Both the position numbers and the translations under genes were made by a program. The notes beneath the pieces were generated by a model, which searched no databases, was not told the DNA's origin, and worked only from the letters and a program-made list of their open reading frames with translations. A stretch of 64,000 bases of DNA, taken from positions 17,225,098 through 17,289,097 of the forward strand of contig CM022948.1 in the NCBI GenBank assembly GCA_012931725.1, read 5' to 3'. This DNA is from Litsea cubeba. Lineage: Eukaryota; Streptophyta; Magnoliopsida; Laurales; Lauraceae. Below, piece by piece: positions 9,812 through 22,508 of the stretch (position 1 is the first letter of the stretch; every line of letters starts with the position of its first letter).

Positions 9812-11929
9812 TGTTAGTGATTTTGTGTTTTGCAATTTGATGGATGCATTATCATTTAGCATCATTCGAATTTACATACATGCATTGATTTTGAAATGCT
9901 TGAAATCTTGACTTTTCACAGGCATGGTTTTAAAACTTTTAGAACTTATGTCTCTTGCATATGTTTATTTTAAACTTGGATGCATTTTTTGTTGAAATGA
10001 AGATTTTTGAATCAAGCATGTCTATGAGTTTAAAACCCTTAAATCATCTTAGGCATTTTAGGATTCATATTTTTAAAACTCTTAGATTGATTTAAAATAT
10101 GTTTTCAGACTTGATTCCATGGCCCAAAACTCCCACTAGGAAAATACTTTGGAGTAGCTTTTTTAAGAAGGCAAAACATTTTTTGTCCTGCAGTATTTTG
10201 TTACAGCTGTCGGTCAACCGAACTCAAGATGTTGGTTAACCGAACATGGACCGAACCCACTTCGGTCAGCTGCCGGTCCCGAATCAAGAATGTGAAATTT
10301 GTGATTTCAGGGAACTTCGGTCAACTATCGGTCAACCGAACTCAAGATGTTGGTTAACCGAACATGGACCGAACCCACTTCGGTCAGCTGTCAGTCCCGA
10401 ATCAAGAATGTGAAATTTGTGATTTCAGGGAACTTCGGTCGGCTGTCGGTAGACCGAACTTCAGTTCAGTAAACCAACAAGTGCTTTCAGTCAGCAAACT
10501 TTCATAAAATATGACCATTGGGAGTTCAGTTAACCGAACTTGAGTTCGGTTGACCGACAAGCTAGCCGTTGGACAACTTTTTCTATAAACGAAGTTCATT
10601 CCAAAGCCAAATTTGACGATCCAAGTGATACTCCTTTAGGGCCAAACAAAGGGGAATGAGCTAGGGAGGCTAGTTGGTCAAAAGGGAAGCTAAAGCTTGG
10701 AATCATGAGTTAATCTTCCAAGTAAGCTTTGTTTTCCTCATCATACGTTTTCACGCTTTCTCTTAATTATTAGTAAAACTTTTCTAGCATATTAAACTGT
10801 GATTTGTTGTGTCCTTAACATGTATATGTTTTGAATTGATTTATTATTTTGGATGCATCACCTTGATTCAAACCAAGTAGGACTCAAATTAGTATATCTA
10901 AGTGAATCATGTTTTGGAATCATCTTTGAAATTACATGTAACATGATTCCTATACTTGGTTGAATCTTTGGTCGTTGAGTTCCATGACAAGAGAATCATT
11001 TTCAATCTATCTCATGTTTTGGATTGAACAACAATCACAAATAATATGTACTTTTTTTGTTTTAAAGTTTCACAACTTGATTGGCATTGATAGGTATATA
11101 ATTTACAAGTTGGTGTTTTAATTACATGTGATTTGTCCCTCCACTTCAATCAAATATCTTTTTGTGTTATACTCTTCCGAATGCTTTTAGCATATATATA
11201 TTGAGCTACATTGTTAATTTGATTGAAGACCTCATGCATCACATGTTTTGTTCTTAAAATTCCACAACTTGCTTAGACTAGATAAGTATATCTTTTACAA
11301 GTTGTTTTTAACATGTGACTAGCATTCTTACCTCCATCATAAATGTTTTTATGAGCTGTAATTTTCAAATTGATTGAATAATCATGCATACACATTGGGC
11401 ATACATCTTTGCTTTCATATAGTGTTTGTGTGAGTTAGATTTTCACTTTTATATCCACCTATTTAGAGGCATTATCTTGAGCCAAAATTGTATCTCCATC
11501 AAGTGTACTTTAGACATTACTTAGAGAGAGAACCAACCTTTTGGTTGAATAGGTTATTGCTTAGCCTTAGAAAAGCGTAAGTATATGGTTAGGGGTGAAC
11601 CATAAAACCCAATAGGGTATTGCCTATCCTTGGAAAGCATAATGTAAAGGTTATTACTTAGCCAATTGAAAAGCATAGATAGTGGAAATCCGATGGGGTG
11701 TTGGATAACAAGCCGGTAGTGGATGTAGGCATTGAGGCCGAACCACTATAAATCATTATGTGATGGTGCATGCATTGCGGTGATTGTTTTTGTAAGCTTC
11801 TGCAATTAGTTACTTAATCACCACTTGTGACTAATTGAATTTAAAGAAGTTTAAAATTGGGCAATATTGGTCACTAAGTTGTAGCTCACCCTATTCACCC
11901 CCCTCTAGGGTAAGGATCTCAGACTTTCA
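9812..11929 (+). mobile_element. Solo LTR, family B copy 2 (2.1 kb)
   Basis: It begins TGTTAGTGATTTTGTG and ends GACTTTCA, flanked by GCCAA (9807-9811) and GCTAA (11930-11934), a 5-bp duplication with one mismatch. It is related along most of its length to 5807-7391 (inverted). It is about 0.5 kb longer, mainly because of an internal 118-bp tandem repeat block absent from the other copy. It is nested inside family C repeat DNA. Confidence 0.8.
10211..10560 (+). repeat. 118-bp tandem repeat inside family B LTR
   Basis: The segment starting CGGTCAACCGAACTC recurs at 10211, 10329 and, degenerate, at 10447, a spacing of 118 bp. The units are rich in GGTCAACCGAAC-type inverted words. Confidence 0.85.
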
Positions 11930-13181
11930 GCTAAGGCACTTGAAGAGTCGCGGGCCGTGCCGCGTCTTTTGAAATTATTCTTGCGATGATCGTGGATGGA
12001 TCTTTATGCTTATTTATGTCCGATTACCATGCAACTTCAGACACTTATCACTACCAATGGGCCGATGCCATCTGTCATGTTGATTTCTCGATCGATCGGG
12101 CAGAAAGTGTGCTTTCTTGGCCGGTTAGTTGGTGATGTTGAAGAAATCGATGACGATTCCATGCTTTTGACGACGGATCCACGATGTTGATGAAGATCGA
12201 CGGATTTCGTGCCTCGAAAGTCAGTTTTTTGTAAAACCACAGGAGCTGGACATCTTAAAATACGAAAAGGGACTGAAGAATGGTATTTCGGCGAAAAACC
12301 GAGGAACTGGATTTCCAGGGTCGCCGGCGACCATGTGGGCTGTTTTCCCTTTTGGTCACCGATTTTTCGGTTGTTTCTCAGTTTTTTTCATTTCTTTTTT
12401 CTTCGGTATTTTTCCTGACATTTTTGTATATATTTTGGCATGACTTCTATATAGAAGATTTGACAAGAAGCCTTGCGTATCAGAGCGCAAAGTTTCTGAT
12501 TTTCCGAGAAAGTCGAAGACTTTGTTGCACAAAGTTGCCGATTTACCGTCAGAAGCCAAAACTATGTCAAATGATGTTGGAATAACCTGAGATTTGAGGT
12601 GAAGCCTCCTGAGCAATAAATAAGACCAACCATAGTCTTTTATTTGAGTTTTAAAGCCGTGTGGGGTCTTATCGCCAATAGACTTGATTGGAAGATGTCG
12701 CGCTTTGATGTTCGGTCAATCGATGTCCGAATGACCTGAAATTTGACAGGGAGCCTATCAGAGTCATTTTAAGATGATCCATTAGCTCCCGTTTGGAAAT
12801 TATGGTCCCGGGGAGCTCTACTGCCAGGAGGCCTGATTTGGCTTCCGAGAGTCTAAGACGATAGAAGGTATTCTCTTCAAGTGATGCCAAGGCTAAATCC
12901 TGGCAAGCTATCTTCTTGAATTTTCATGGTCTAGGAGACTACGTTGTGCAGCCTGGGATCATCTCTTTTTGCTGTAGTTTCTTCTTCCCAAGTATTTGGC
13001 GCAAGTCTTTACCTTTATAGGTTTTGGCTTTGCTATTTGCTAGGGTTTTCTCTACGTCTTGCACCTTCCTTGCCCCCTTTATTTCTTTATTGATGTGAAG
13101 GCAAGTTGGAGTAGCATTTTCAAATTTTGATGTTCTTTGAGATTAACACCAAAAGGATTCTGGGCGTATTTTGACACCCAT
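11930..13181 (+). mobile_element. Family C LTR-like repeat, copy 1, main part
   Basis: It is alignable by eye, in inverse orientation, to 41719-43147. Shared blocks include GAAGAGTCGCGGGCC near 11945 and the stretch around GCAATAAATAAGACCAACC at 12610. The right end diverges before the family D LTR. No coding domain is seen; short ORFs here are not recognisable. It is probably an LTR of a Gypsy element, but no PBS or target duplication was found. Confidence 0.55.
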
Positions 13182-16100
13182 TGTCGTGACCCCGGACTAG
13201 GATTAGGGGAAAAAGGCCAAGTCCGGGAATCGGGACGGTGATGATGCCACGCCACGTGCATCTCTTTGGCTAAACCGCACACGGAATTAAAAGAACATTT
13301 ATCCGTGCACGTGATTTCACATAGGGTTCCGCGGTGAGGATTATCTTTACACATCATCTCACATACAACCATATCAAACACATTCTCAATATTGCGGAAG
13401 CGTGTAGCAAATCATAATAATGTTATTCCATCCCATAAACGAGATTGACCTATGATTAACATGATAAGATATCAGAATGAGCAATGATCATAAGCATATT
13501 CCCCAAAAGTAACTTTAAGTGTAATTACAAAAAGATCAGTTGATTAATGCCCCAAAATAATGGTCAACAAAGACCATACAACCAATAAAACCTAGAATAA
13601 AGATATCATAAGTTCCCAAAATGTATCGTTCTCTAGGCAAGGCCGAATGTCTACATGACATCATCGGCTTGCCACTCAATCACACGCTGTCGTTCACCGA
13701 CCGCCTCCTCAGGCTCCTCCTCGTTGGCAATAAGCTCGGGACCTGAGTACCAAAATAAATGGATCAGACATGACGGTCTGGCAGGTGGGTGAAAAGATAT
13801 TACAATAATAAAATAATCATATTTTGCAAGAGTTGAAAGCTTGTATATAAATGATGAACTTCGTAAAAGAATAATATATCATTTAAAAGAATTACATATG
13901 CAAGTAAAACTTGTAAGGTAACAAGGATTCGGGACTAACAAGGTGGCAACCACACAAAGCTAAATCCTCTCTCACAAAAGTGATGAGAGCACATCGGGAC
14001 ATTGACCTCAGTCACACGAGGTGAGGAGAATCAACGACGTTGACCTCAGTCACACGAGGTGAGGAGAGTCAATGATTTTATATAATAAATACATATAATA
14101 CTCTGCGGGACCACGGTAGCGAACCGGGTATATCGGGGCGAGGCGGGAACCATGCTGCAGCGGGTATAACAGAAGGGGGATATCCAAACCGGTGGATCAA
14201 ACCGATAAGGTTATCCAAGCTTAGTGGTGCCGACTCATAGGTAACATGCGAAAATCAAAGCAAATAAATACACATAACAGGGCGGGGTACCCATAGGTAT
14301 AAAACGCATAAAAGTCGGGACGGGTCTAAACAAATTAACAATATGGTAACACAATGTCCTCGGTCAAGTGTACTCACATATCATGGGTTGAAATCCCAAA
14401 ATAGGAGTTTGATTAAAATCGAATACAAATAGTTTCCCACACATTTACAGACTAAACAATGGGGTTCCTAGAATTAAATCAGTGTGAATAGGGTCCCGTA
14501 TGTCGATCATGATGTAATATGGTACTCTTTAAGAGTTAGGGACATTCCGGGTCCTTATACACATTGGTCAATCTAGAAAGCTTCATGGAATCTCCAAGAT
14601 GAGATTCCTCCTCCCTCCGGACTTCATGTAATGCCTTACAAGTCCTTAAATAACATTGGGGCTCCAAACAATACCTCCCCACTACAACCCATCACAATTT
14701 ACTTAATTCTTTCATGGGTTTAAATGCATCATTACAGGTTCAATGTCTTCAAATAAGAAGAGAAGGGATAGAGCTGAATTGGACTTGAGTATGGGCTTGA
14801 AATGAATCTGGAGAACAGTTCTACAATCCCCTTTATTTTCAGTTCATCTCATTTCAGTCCAATCGATCGGGCTCATTGGCCGGTCGATCGGTCCTGAAAT
14901 ACTCTCAGTTATTTACAGTCCGATCGATTGGACCTGATGGGCGATCGATCGGTTCTGAAAACACTCTCAGTTATTTACAGTCCGATCGATCGGACCTGAT
15001 GGGCGATCGATCGGACAGCGACGAATCTCAACCCATTTGGTTGAATTCCTCTCTTGTCCAACTCCTATCCATTTCCTTTCTTTCCCCTTCTTCCAATCAT
15101 AACTTCATGAATATTTGGGCCCTTCTTTGACCTCCTCATCTCATCAAATCATCATTCAAAATCAATAATACCAAACCATCAAGCATGATAAACCATTAAA
15201 ACTATTAATGAAGATAAATCAAGATTTTGCATAAAACATGATAAACACATGAGAATCATTTCATCCACTTGCCTTGGGTCCAATGCAAATCAAATTGAGC
15301 TCTAATCACCTCTTAAGCCCACAATCAAACACCTATACAAAAACCCCCAAATCCAAACCCTAGATTATCAAAATCCAAGTAAAACAAAATGAAATCTTCC
15401 AATAAACGAATGGAGCTTCCCTAGGGCTAAACAAACAAGATTCTAAAACTTTTAGGAAGATCAATTACAAGGAAGTTCTTCAAAAAGCAAAGTGTTGTTC
15501 AAAGGAAGTTTTGGAGTGGGCGGTTTTCTTCAAAAATGGTGTCAAGATGAAGCCCTTGAGACGAGGAAGAAGATTGTAACCTCTATTTCTCCATTAGCAC
15601 TAGCTTGGTGAAGGATTGAAGATGAAGAAGCAAGAAAAAGGCAAGGGAAAACCCTAGGGCTGGAAATCTCTTCTCCTTTTAGGGTTTTTGCCAGAAATGG
15701 AAAAATGAAGAAGAAGCTCTCTATATATAGTAAGTGGGAATGGGGCCCACAACTTAAAAGACTTCTCGAGCTCAAAACATGGCATTCGGGGCTTCAAACG
15801 ACTTTGACGAAGAAGACAAAGTTGATAGGCGAAATTTCTAGTTTCCAAAAAGTATATATTTTGCACATTTTGGTGACATTGAAATCGGTGTCCAGATTTT
15901 GGATAAAAAGACCATTTTGCCCTCAATTTGTGAAAAGTCGAGTTTAGGGTCCTCGAATGGAAACGATGTCAACATGAAAGTTATAGGGATTAACAAGATA
16001 AGTCCAAATGGGGTTAAAAGCAAAATTTTTGGAAATCATCGGTAAACCCCCAACCTCTCACAATTCGTAACAAGAACCCCCAAAGGGTCCCACAAGTAAA

Positions 16101-16236
16101 AAGGCTCTCCAAATTCCCCAAAGCTATTATAAAAGCTATTCTAATCCCCAAACTTAATTAAAAACCACTAAACACACTTAAAACTAAAACACAACTTAAT
16201 TAACTAAATCGAGGTCTCTCGGGTCGGGGTCTTACA
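13182..16236 (+). mobile_element. Solo LTR, family D (3.1 kb), Tekay-like
   Basis: It begins TGTCGTGACCCCGG and ends GGTCGGGGTCTTACA, with perfect 5-bp duplications CCCAT at 13177-13181 and 16237-16241. The GACCCC/GGGGTC imperfect terminal inverted repeat and the 3-kb length resemble LTRs of Tekay/Del chromoviruses; that lineage call is inference. There is no internal region, so it is a solo LTR. Internal short tandem duplications lie at about 14000-14072 and 14875-15015. Confidence 0.88.
14875..15015 (+). repeat. 62-bp tandem duplication rich in CGATCGATCG
   Basis: CAGTCCGATCGAT recurs at 14916 and 14978. Each unit carries several self-complementary CGATCGATCG words. It lies within the family D solo LTR. 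Confidence 0.75.
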
Positions 16237-16241
16237 CCCAT

Positions 16242-17590
16242 GGTCTGCATGGCATGGCCTTTTTAAAGAGCTTCGCCAATACAGGAGAGGCTTTGACGGT
16301 AGGAGCAGTTGAAGTCATTCGTTGGAAGATAGATACTCAAACTAAGAGTTCATCTTCATCATGGGCTCTCTTCTGGCCCCTGGGAGTCTTGCTCTCTTGG
16401 ATGGAAACATTATACAAATGTTCCTTGGTCTCATCAAAAGTGATGACAAGAGAATTCATGATTGATCTGCAACATAAGCAAAAAAGACCAACAATGAATG
16501 AATGATAGGAGAGCGTATTGATTTGCTTAATCCTATATCAATCTATTTCATCTTCTATTTCTATGTTTTCATGTACGTGCTACCGATAAACGGGCATCAC
16601 TTCAGTACAGTAAACATAGCCCCTAAAAAGGGTGAGAAGATGATTTGCGATCCAATCATATTCATGGTGATGTATTTGGCTTTTGACCCACATACACCAA
16701 TGAACTGATTAATTAGGATCTCATCAAGTTTCGTAGGCCATAAGCAGGGAAGTAAATGCTCGCTACCGACCGAATGAAACTGACTTTAGATTGAACATCA
16801 TGGACTTATGAATAGAGACAACTCCATAAGGAAGAGTCTTATTGGCCATATTACTTGTGACATTTTTAATTCATGTCACCATTTTTCAATTCTCCATTTG
16901 GTACTGTTTAAGAGAGTCTTAGGTTCTATACAATGAGCATTCAAATAGCATAAAAGCTTCAGAATTTCACGACAGAACATCTAAGAGAAGAAAAATGTAA
17001 ATAGAAAAGTCCAGCGTCCATTTTTTTTGTGGACTAGCCAGTGAAGGCTGCTGGTGATGGCCGACAACGGTTACTGGCGTTAGCCGTTGAGTGTGAAGCA
17101 CCCCAAGCTGACCGCACTGGCTTTGTAACTCATGGCCATATAGCCTTTGACGTCATAAGTATACAATCCACCGGCCGCAAGACTTAGTCAATCATTGTGG
17201 CCTTTCTGGGATGTAATGACTTTATAGACATTGGCCGACCATAACAAGCTGTCCATAATAACAACCACTAGACGCATAGTAGGGCGTGAATGGACGGCTG
17301 ACTCCATGGTTCATGATTGTCACATCCTATCTGCATTGGCCTCCTGATGAATGTGCATAGTGGAGTAAGAGTGACCGGCCGACACCAGCTTTTATGGCCG
17401 CCGTGTTCTTTCTTCATTAGCAGCTGGGCGTTGTGCATCTTCTCCACTTCGCCTTTGTCAGCTTTTCCTCTGATCTGTTATTCTCTCTATTTTTTTTAGA
17501 ACAGCAGCAACTGAGGAGCTCTTTGTTTGTTTTTCTTTCTTATTGTTGAGAACAGCAGCAACCGAGGGGCTCCCTTCAAGCTCTTCTCAG
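16242..17590. other. Unassigned DNA between two solo LTRs
   Basis: No ORF has a recognisable domain. GC-richer GGCCGAC-type words cluster at 17040-17400. A duplicated GAACAGCAGCAAC...GAGG motif occurs at about 17501 and 17551. It may be internal or LTR DNA of the minus-strand Gypsy element whose primer-binding site is at 19463. Confidence 0.35.
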
Positions 17591-17595
17591 GTATT

Positions 17596-19423
17596 TGTTG
17601 GAAATAGGGTGGGCCTCTAGGATAGGTTTCAAAAACTTTTGACCCACTTGACGCAGGGATCAACTATCCAGAAGGCTATAAAACCCAATCCAAGATCTAT
17701 GTCCTCAATCTTTAGTCATCATGATCAGTAAATACAATCTATCTATAAGATAGAAACAACAACTAACAAGCATCCATAATAATCTACAACATGCAAGGAA
17801 GTGGATTATACCTTTGGAGCTCGGTTGTGCTCTAATGGAGAAGTTGCGTCTTTCTTTGATGATGAAACCTTTCACTAATCAAATAGGGATCTCCAAGACT
17901 CTTGATCTTCCACGCTATGACCCGTATCAGATTCTCATTTTTCTCAAGAAGATGGTGGGATCTCCAAGAGGAAATTACTAGAAACTCAAAGGAGGAACTA
18001 GAAGAGGAACAAGAAGAGGGAGAGGAGAAGAGGCATGTGCAACACTTGCACAAAGAAGCCTTGGGCGTGAATCCCTAGGTGGATGTATGCATGGACGTGC
18101 AACACCTTGCCCTCCTCTATTTATAGCTTAAAGCAATTAAGCCACCTCCTCTTTCTAATTGAAATAGAAGTCTCACTTCTCCAACAATTAGTAACTCTCT
18201 TCTATTACTAGTTAAGATAGAAGTCTTACTCCCACAATAATTAGTAACTTACTGTATCATAATTAGAAGTCTCACTTCAAATATGATTAGTAACTTTCCA
18301 ATTCCTTTCTAATTAAAATAGAAGTCTCACTCCTACTAAAATTAGTAAGTCTACTAATATCACTATTAGAAGTCCCACTTCAAATAGAAATAGTAACTTT
18401 CCTTTTAGAGTTCAAGTAGAATTAGAAACTTTTTAATAATTGGGCTAGCGCGGGGACCACTAGGGATTCCTTAAAAAGTTGGCTCCAGCTGGGACACACA
18501 ACCCCACATCTCATGTGTAATCCGGGCCTACAGTTAATTGTAAATAACTCCACTATATAAATCCAATTGAACTCCAGTCTTAGGAATATTACATAGAAGA
18601 CCCTAAACTTCCACATTACCACAAGTAGACCCCTCTATCAATATCCATGGATCAATTGGACCTGTCTTCCAAACTAGATCCATATCTTATTATCCTTGAG
18701 CCCCAATTAATTATAATGATCATAGGTACCTTTCCAATTAACTCTTAATCAGAATGGGTGCGCACTTACCAATGATAAATCCATTAATTGGCACAAGGGG
18801 ATATTAGAGATAGATTCCATCTTGACCTTTGAATGTTCCCGCAGCTCTACTGCCATGTACCCAAACCACCGAGGTGTTGACCTACAGTTGGCCTCACTCA
18901 TTGGTGACTCAAAGCAAATGAATAGATAGAAACTTGAGTTCATTAATGTCTCAGGATTGAGAGCCTATTGCTAGGGAATTATGAGAGCAGACCTTAAAGT
19001 AAAGACAGTGTTTATAAGGTGCTTCTCATGGTCCTTCAATACATCCAATGTACCAGCACTATGATCCGGAATCTTCCATTCTAATGATCGAGATAAATCA
19101 CACTATCTCATAGTGATCAAAATACTGCAACCTTGTCAGTATGAGATGTCCAGTCTCATCACTGGTTGTGATGATATTTAAGTATAAGATTTGCTACACA
19201 TGTCTCCTGTATGTGGATCTCATCCATACACATGTGTTACATCTAATATACTTGTGGACTCCGGCTCATCTCATGAACCATCATGTCATTCGTATTGGTT
19301 ATGTACAAGTATATATAATAAATTACCATTCATCTCATGAAAGGAAAGCATGAATATACTGATAAATAAATAAATTAATCAATTTATTATATCATCTACT
19401 GGATTGAGTCCATAAAACTAACA
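17596..19423 (-). mobile_element. Solo LTR, family A copy 2 (1.8 kb)
   Basis: On the plus strand it begins TGTTGGAAATAGGG and ends GTCCATAAAACTAACA, flanked by perfect GTATT duplications (17591-17595 and 19424-19428). It is the inverted, nearly identical partner of 3237-5031. Its TATA box is at 18118-18125 on the minus strand. The close similarity suggests recent activity of this family. Confidence 0.92.
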
Positions 19424-19462
19424 GTATTTCGATCAATGAAGCATTACTGATAACGTGTAATG

Positions 19463-19481
19463 TCCCCACAGACGGCGCCAA
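19463..19481 (-). promoter_or_regulatory. Orphan Gypsy primer-binding site
   Basis: The minus strand reads TTGGCGCCGTCTGTGGGGA, the tRNA-complementary primer-binding site of Tat-like elements (compare 33686). A minus-strand element is implied, with its 5' LTR to the right, but no clean TG...CA boundary is seen there. Confidence 0.6.
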
Positions 19482-21299
19482 TCTTCTCTTTCACCCAAAA
19501 AGAGAAAGGGGTGGATGAAAGGGGAAATTGTAAAATGAAGGCTCTTGTATAAAAACTTCTTTTATTTCATCCTTTGAACGTTACAGAAAGATGTGAAGGT
19601 AACTCACGCGAGTGTTTGCTTGCATAAGAGGAGCCGTCTCCACTTTTGTTTACATGGGTTCTTCATTGCTTCACCTTCTAAATGTAGGTTGTTTACAATT
19701 TTTCATACATCCCCCTAGTCAGACTTAGGATATCAAAACAATGGAGATATACATTTAAGGTAGAAAAGAAGAGTCTGTTGTCTTCAAGAGTTCGCTGGAG
19801 ACGAAATTAGAGAAGTCTGCAATTTGGCTTCTTCGGTCAACCTTTGTAGTTCACCACCATTTTTAAGGAAGAATGATTAATCAAAGAAGTCTACTTCAAA
19901 ATAGCATAGACAATGTCCATCCTTCCTCTAAGGTGAGAGGAACAAAGGTTGCCTTTCAGAAGCCGTTGCCTAGACCCAAAGAGAAGTGTCCACTACCGCC
20001 TGATTCTCACCTTGTTGATGACAGATGAGAGAGTTTAAAAAATGATGGAGTTTATGGGCTTCTTTGCGCTAGATCGGGGGGGGGGGGGGTGGGGGTTTCA
20101 CGCTTTCCCAAGCCTTCCTTTTATATCTTTTGAGGAGCCATAATTGCTAGAGGTCATGGAGGAGTGGAGGTGGTTTCAACACTGTCTTCAATAGGAGACG
20201 CTGCAAGTTCAGCGGCCACTAGAAGAAGGAACTGGCCAGTTCGTGGGAGATCATGGGCGTCAGGTGGCCGGGAGAAAAGAAGTGCGGCGGCCAGTGTATA
20301 TGACGTCCAACGATCACTTCTTGACTGGAGACCTGCTGCTGCTTCATTGCTTTGAGTGGCCAATGTGTTCAAGGGTTGTAACGGCCGGTGAGCCTTGTAG
20401 TCAGTAGCCACTAGGGAGTTCTCTTGTTGTGGCCGGCCAGACTTCAATGTCATCATTTCCTTATGGAGAAATAAGTAATTTGCCTTGGGGAAGGTTACGT
20501 ATGGGTAGATGGATTTTTTTTGTATGTCAACAAACCATGTGAGACATCTCTTCTGCTTGAATGGTGGGCCCCAAAAGAGATCTTTCATTTCAATTAGAAC
20601 TCTTGGACTTGTGCAAGATGAGTAGACCCCCCCCCCCTCTATTAGACCTTTCTCTCACCATAATCATCTTCTTTGAATTATCCAACATGATTCAAACTAT
20701 TTCAAATTCGTAGCTAATGTGGACCCTACCATGTGAGGCATTTCTTCTACTTGAATGGTGGGCCCCATAAGAGGTCTTTCACTTCAACTAGAACTCTTGG
20801 GCTTGTGCAAGATGAGTGGACCCTCCCTTTAGTCGACCTTCGCATGTGTGTGGGGGGTCCACTTGGTGAATTCTTTAATTACTTCTTTCTCAGCTTCAAT
20901 TCTATAATACAGGCCCAAGATGACTATGTGTGCTTTGAAGTGGGTCCCGTAATAGAGTCCTAATGAAACTATGACTCTTTAAAATCCTCTCTAGGGTTCT
21001 ACGGGTCCTACAATTCTCATTTCTTGCACAAACTAGCTTAACCAATGAAATACTGAAGTATCTTGATCGAACTAGGACTCCTCCGTGAAGAGTCCTAATC
21101 CAATTAGGATCCTTAGAAAGATTGGGTATTTGCATGAAAAGTTAAAATAATGTAGGAAATGTGTATGAAATGCCTGAATTCTCAATTTTGAGGGAAAAAT
21201 GCATACAAAAAGGGATGAATTTATGTAAAAGAAAATGATGCATATATCCTAATTAAGTCCATAATTCTACTTGAAATGATACCCAATGATGCAAATTTA
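19482..21299. other. Unassigned, possibly degenerate LTR DNA
   Basis: A TATA-like TTTTTATAC on the minus strand lies near 19548. A G run spans 20076-20089. A direct repeat of about 110 bp occurs at 20536 and 20730. No ORF here has a recognisable domain; the 144-codon minus ORF at 20154-20588 looks like chance. Confidence 0.35.
20536..20840 (+). repeat. Direct repeat of about 110 bp, spaced 194 bp
   Basis: CATGTGAG...TTGAATGGTGGGCCCC and the following roughly 80 bp through GTGCAAGATGAGT are present at 20536-20648 and again at 20730-20840, with roughly 10% differences. Confidence 0.8.
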
Positions 21300-21612
21300 T
21301 GGACTTAACATCTACTTCAATACCTTTATCTTCTAATCTTCAACTAAGACACTCAGTCAACATCTTTCAGCCATCAAGGACATATGATACAACACTGGAA
21401 CCTATTGATCCTACACAGATGTCTTTGCCTACTACATAAAACCAGTCAACAATATACACTTCCGAATAGGAGCTGATCAATACTCAACAGAAGCGTCTTA
21501 CTAGTCACCAAGAGACTATCACTACCCAATAGAACTCTACCACCTCTCAGCAGGTACCTACTTTTGTTGTTCAAGCACATGTTCCAATAAAGACTAGAGC
21601 TAAAACTTTATT
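21300..21612 (+). pseudogene. Copia polyprotein linker fragment (5' side of nested insertion)
   Basis: A Thr/Ser/Pro/Gln-rich degenerate reading leads to TFVVQAHVPIKTRAKTLLP just before the target duplication GCCTT. This is typical of the variable linker between integrase and RT in Copia polyproteins. It continues at 25888 on the far side of the inserted element. Confidence 0.5.
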
Positions 21613-21617
21613 GCCTT

Positions 21618-22457
21618 TGTGTGGGGATATTCCCGAACTCATCAAAGTCCCGGCCAAGATGCTCCATCTTAGGCCCCCACACCAGCAAGTCCATCCCGGC
21701 AGGCTCGGCCTCGTGCTCCCGCCTTGGTCTCGGATGAGAGCTCCACGCCTCCTGTGCACAACTCCTCCACTTCGACAGTGCACGCCCGGCAATGCCAGAC
21801 TACTCCGCTTCGGCAGACTCCACTTCGGCCAAGTACTCCACCTCGGCGCCTTTACCAGATCTCTCTCTAGCCAAGTCAAGGTCGTTCTCGACGTCGGCTC
21901 CCCAACCTCGGCAACACATCACAATGCCAGAGCTAGCCGAGGCAGGGGCTAACAGCTGTCCTCCCATGGACGCTCAAGCATGCTACAGCACGTGCGACAA
22001 GACAAGGGCACCACCATAGTCCCTGACAGATCGTCGTCCATAACTCCCAAGGCGCCATGATAACGCTCGATGGGACAGCAATTAAAGAAAAGTACACTAT
22101 GATGGGACTGTGCCTCCCTAGTACCTGACAGAGTGGGCTATGACAAGACAGTCAACCACCCCCTTGTCTCCTCTCTTCCTCTATATAAACACAAGAACAA
22201 TCCACTAGCAAAAGAGGCCAACAACGACACCACACTGCCGGTATCATCTTCTTCCCCAAAAATCTCCTCCTACTGTTCAGTTCTTAAACTGACTTAGGCA
22301 TCGGAGAGCCCTGTGCTGCCCAAGCCAGGGTCCTCTGACCTACTATTCTTCTTCCTTTTCTCAGGTTTCAGGCACAGGCATCGGTGTTCCTAATCTCTTT
22401 GGATAAGTTCGTGCAGGCACCCCCCTCTTTTTGTGAGTTACATTTTTTGCACTTACA
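21618..22457 (+). repeat. 5' LTR of the TR-GAG element
   Basis: It begins TGTGTGGGGATATTCCCG and ends TTTGCACTTACA. The TATA box (TATATAAA) is at 22182. A conserved 53-nt module is at 22288-22340, 106 bp downstream. Confidence 0.93.
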
Positions 22458-22458
22458 A

Positions 22459-22477
22459 TTGGCGCCGTTTGTGGGAA
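22459..22477 (+). promoter_or_regulatory. Primer-binding site
   Basis: TTGGCGCCGTTTGTGGGAA follows the 5' LTR directly. It is the Tat-type primer-binding site. Confidence 0.8.
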
Positions 22478-22508
22478 ACGGCTACAAAAAGTCATCTTCC
22501 CAAACACC

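Noticed and set aside
20076..20096. G-quadruplex regulatory element
   Set aside because: It is a simple G run with one T, prone to sequencing error, and not near any supported promoter.
20154..20588. 144-codon minus-strand ORF as a gene
   Set aside because: There is no recognisable domain, an overlapping ORF lies on the other strand, and it sits in repeat-like DNA.
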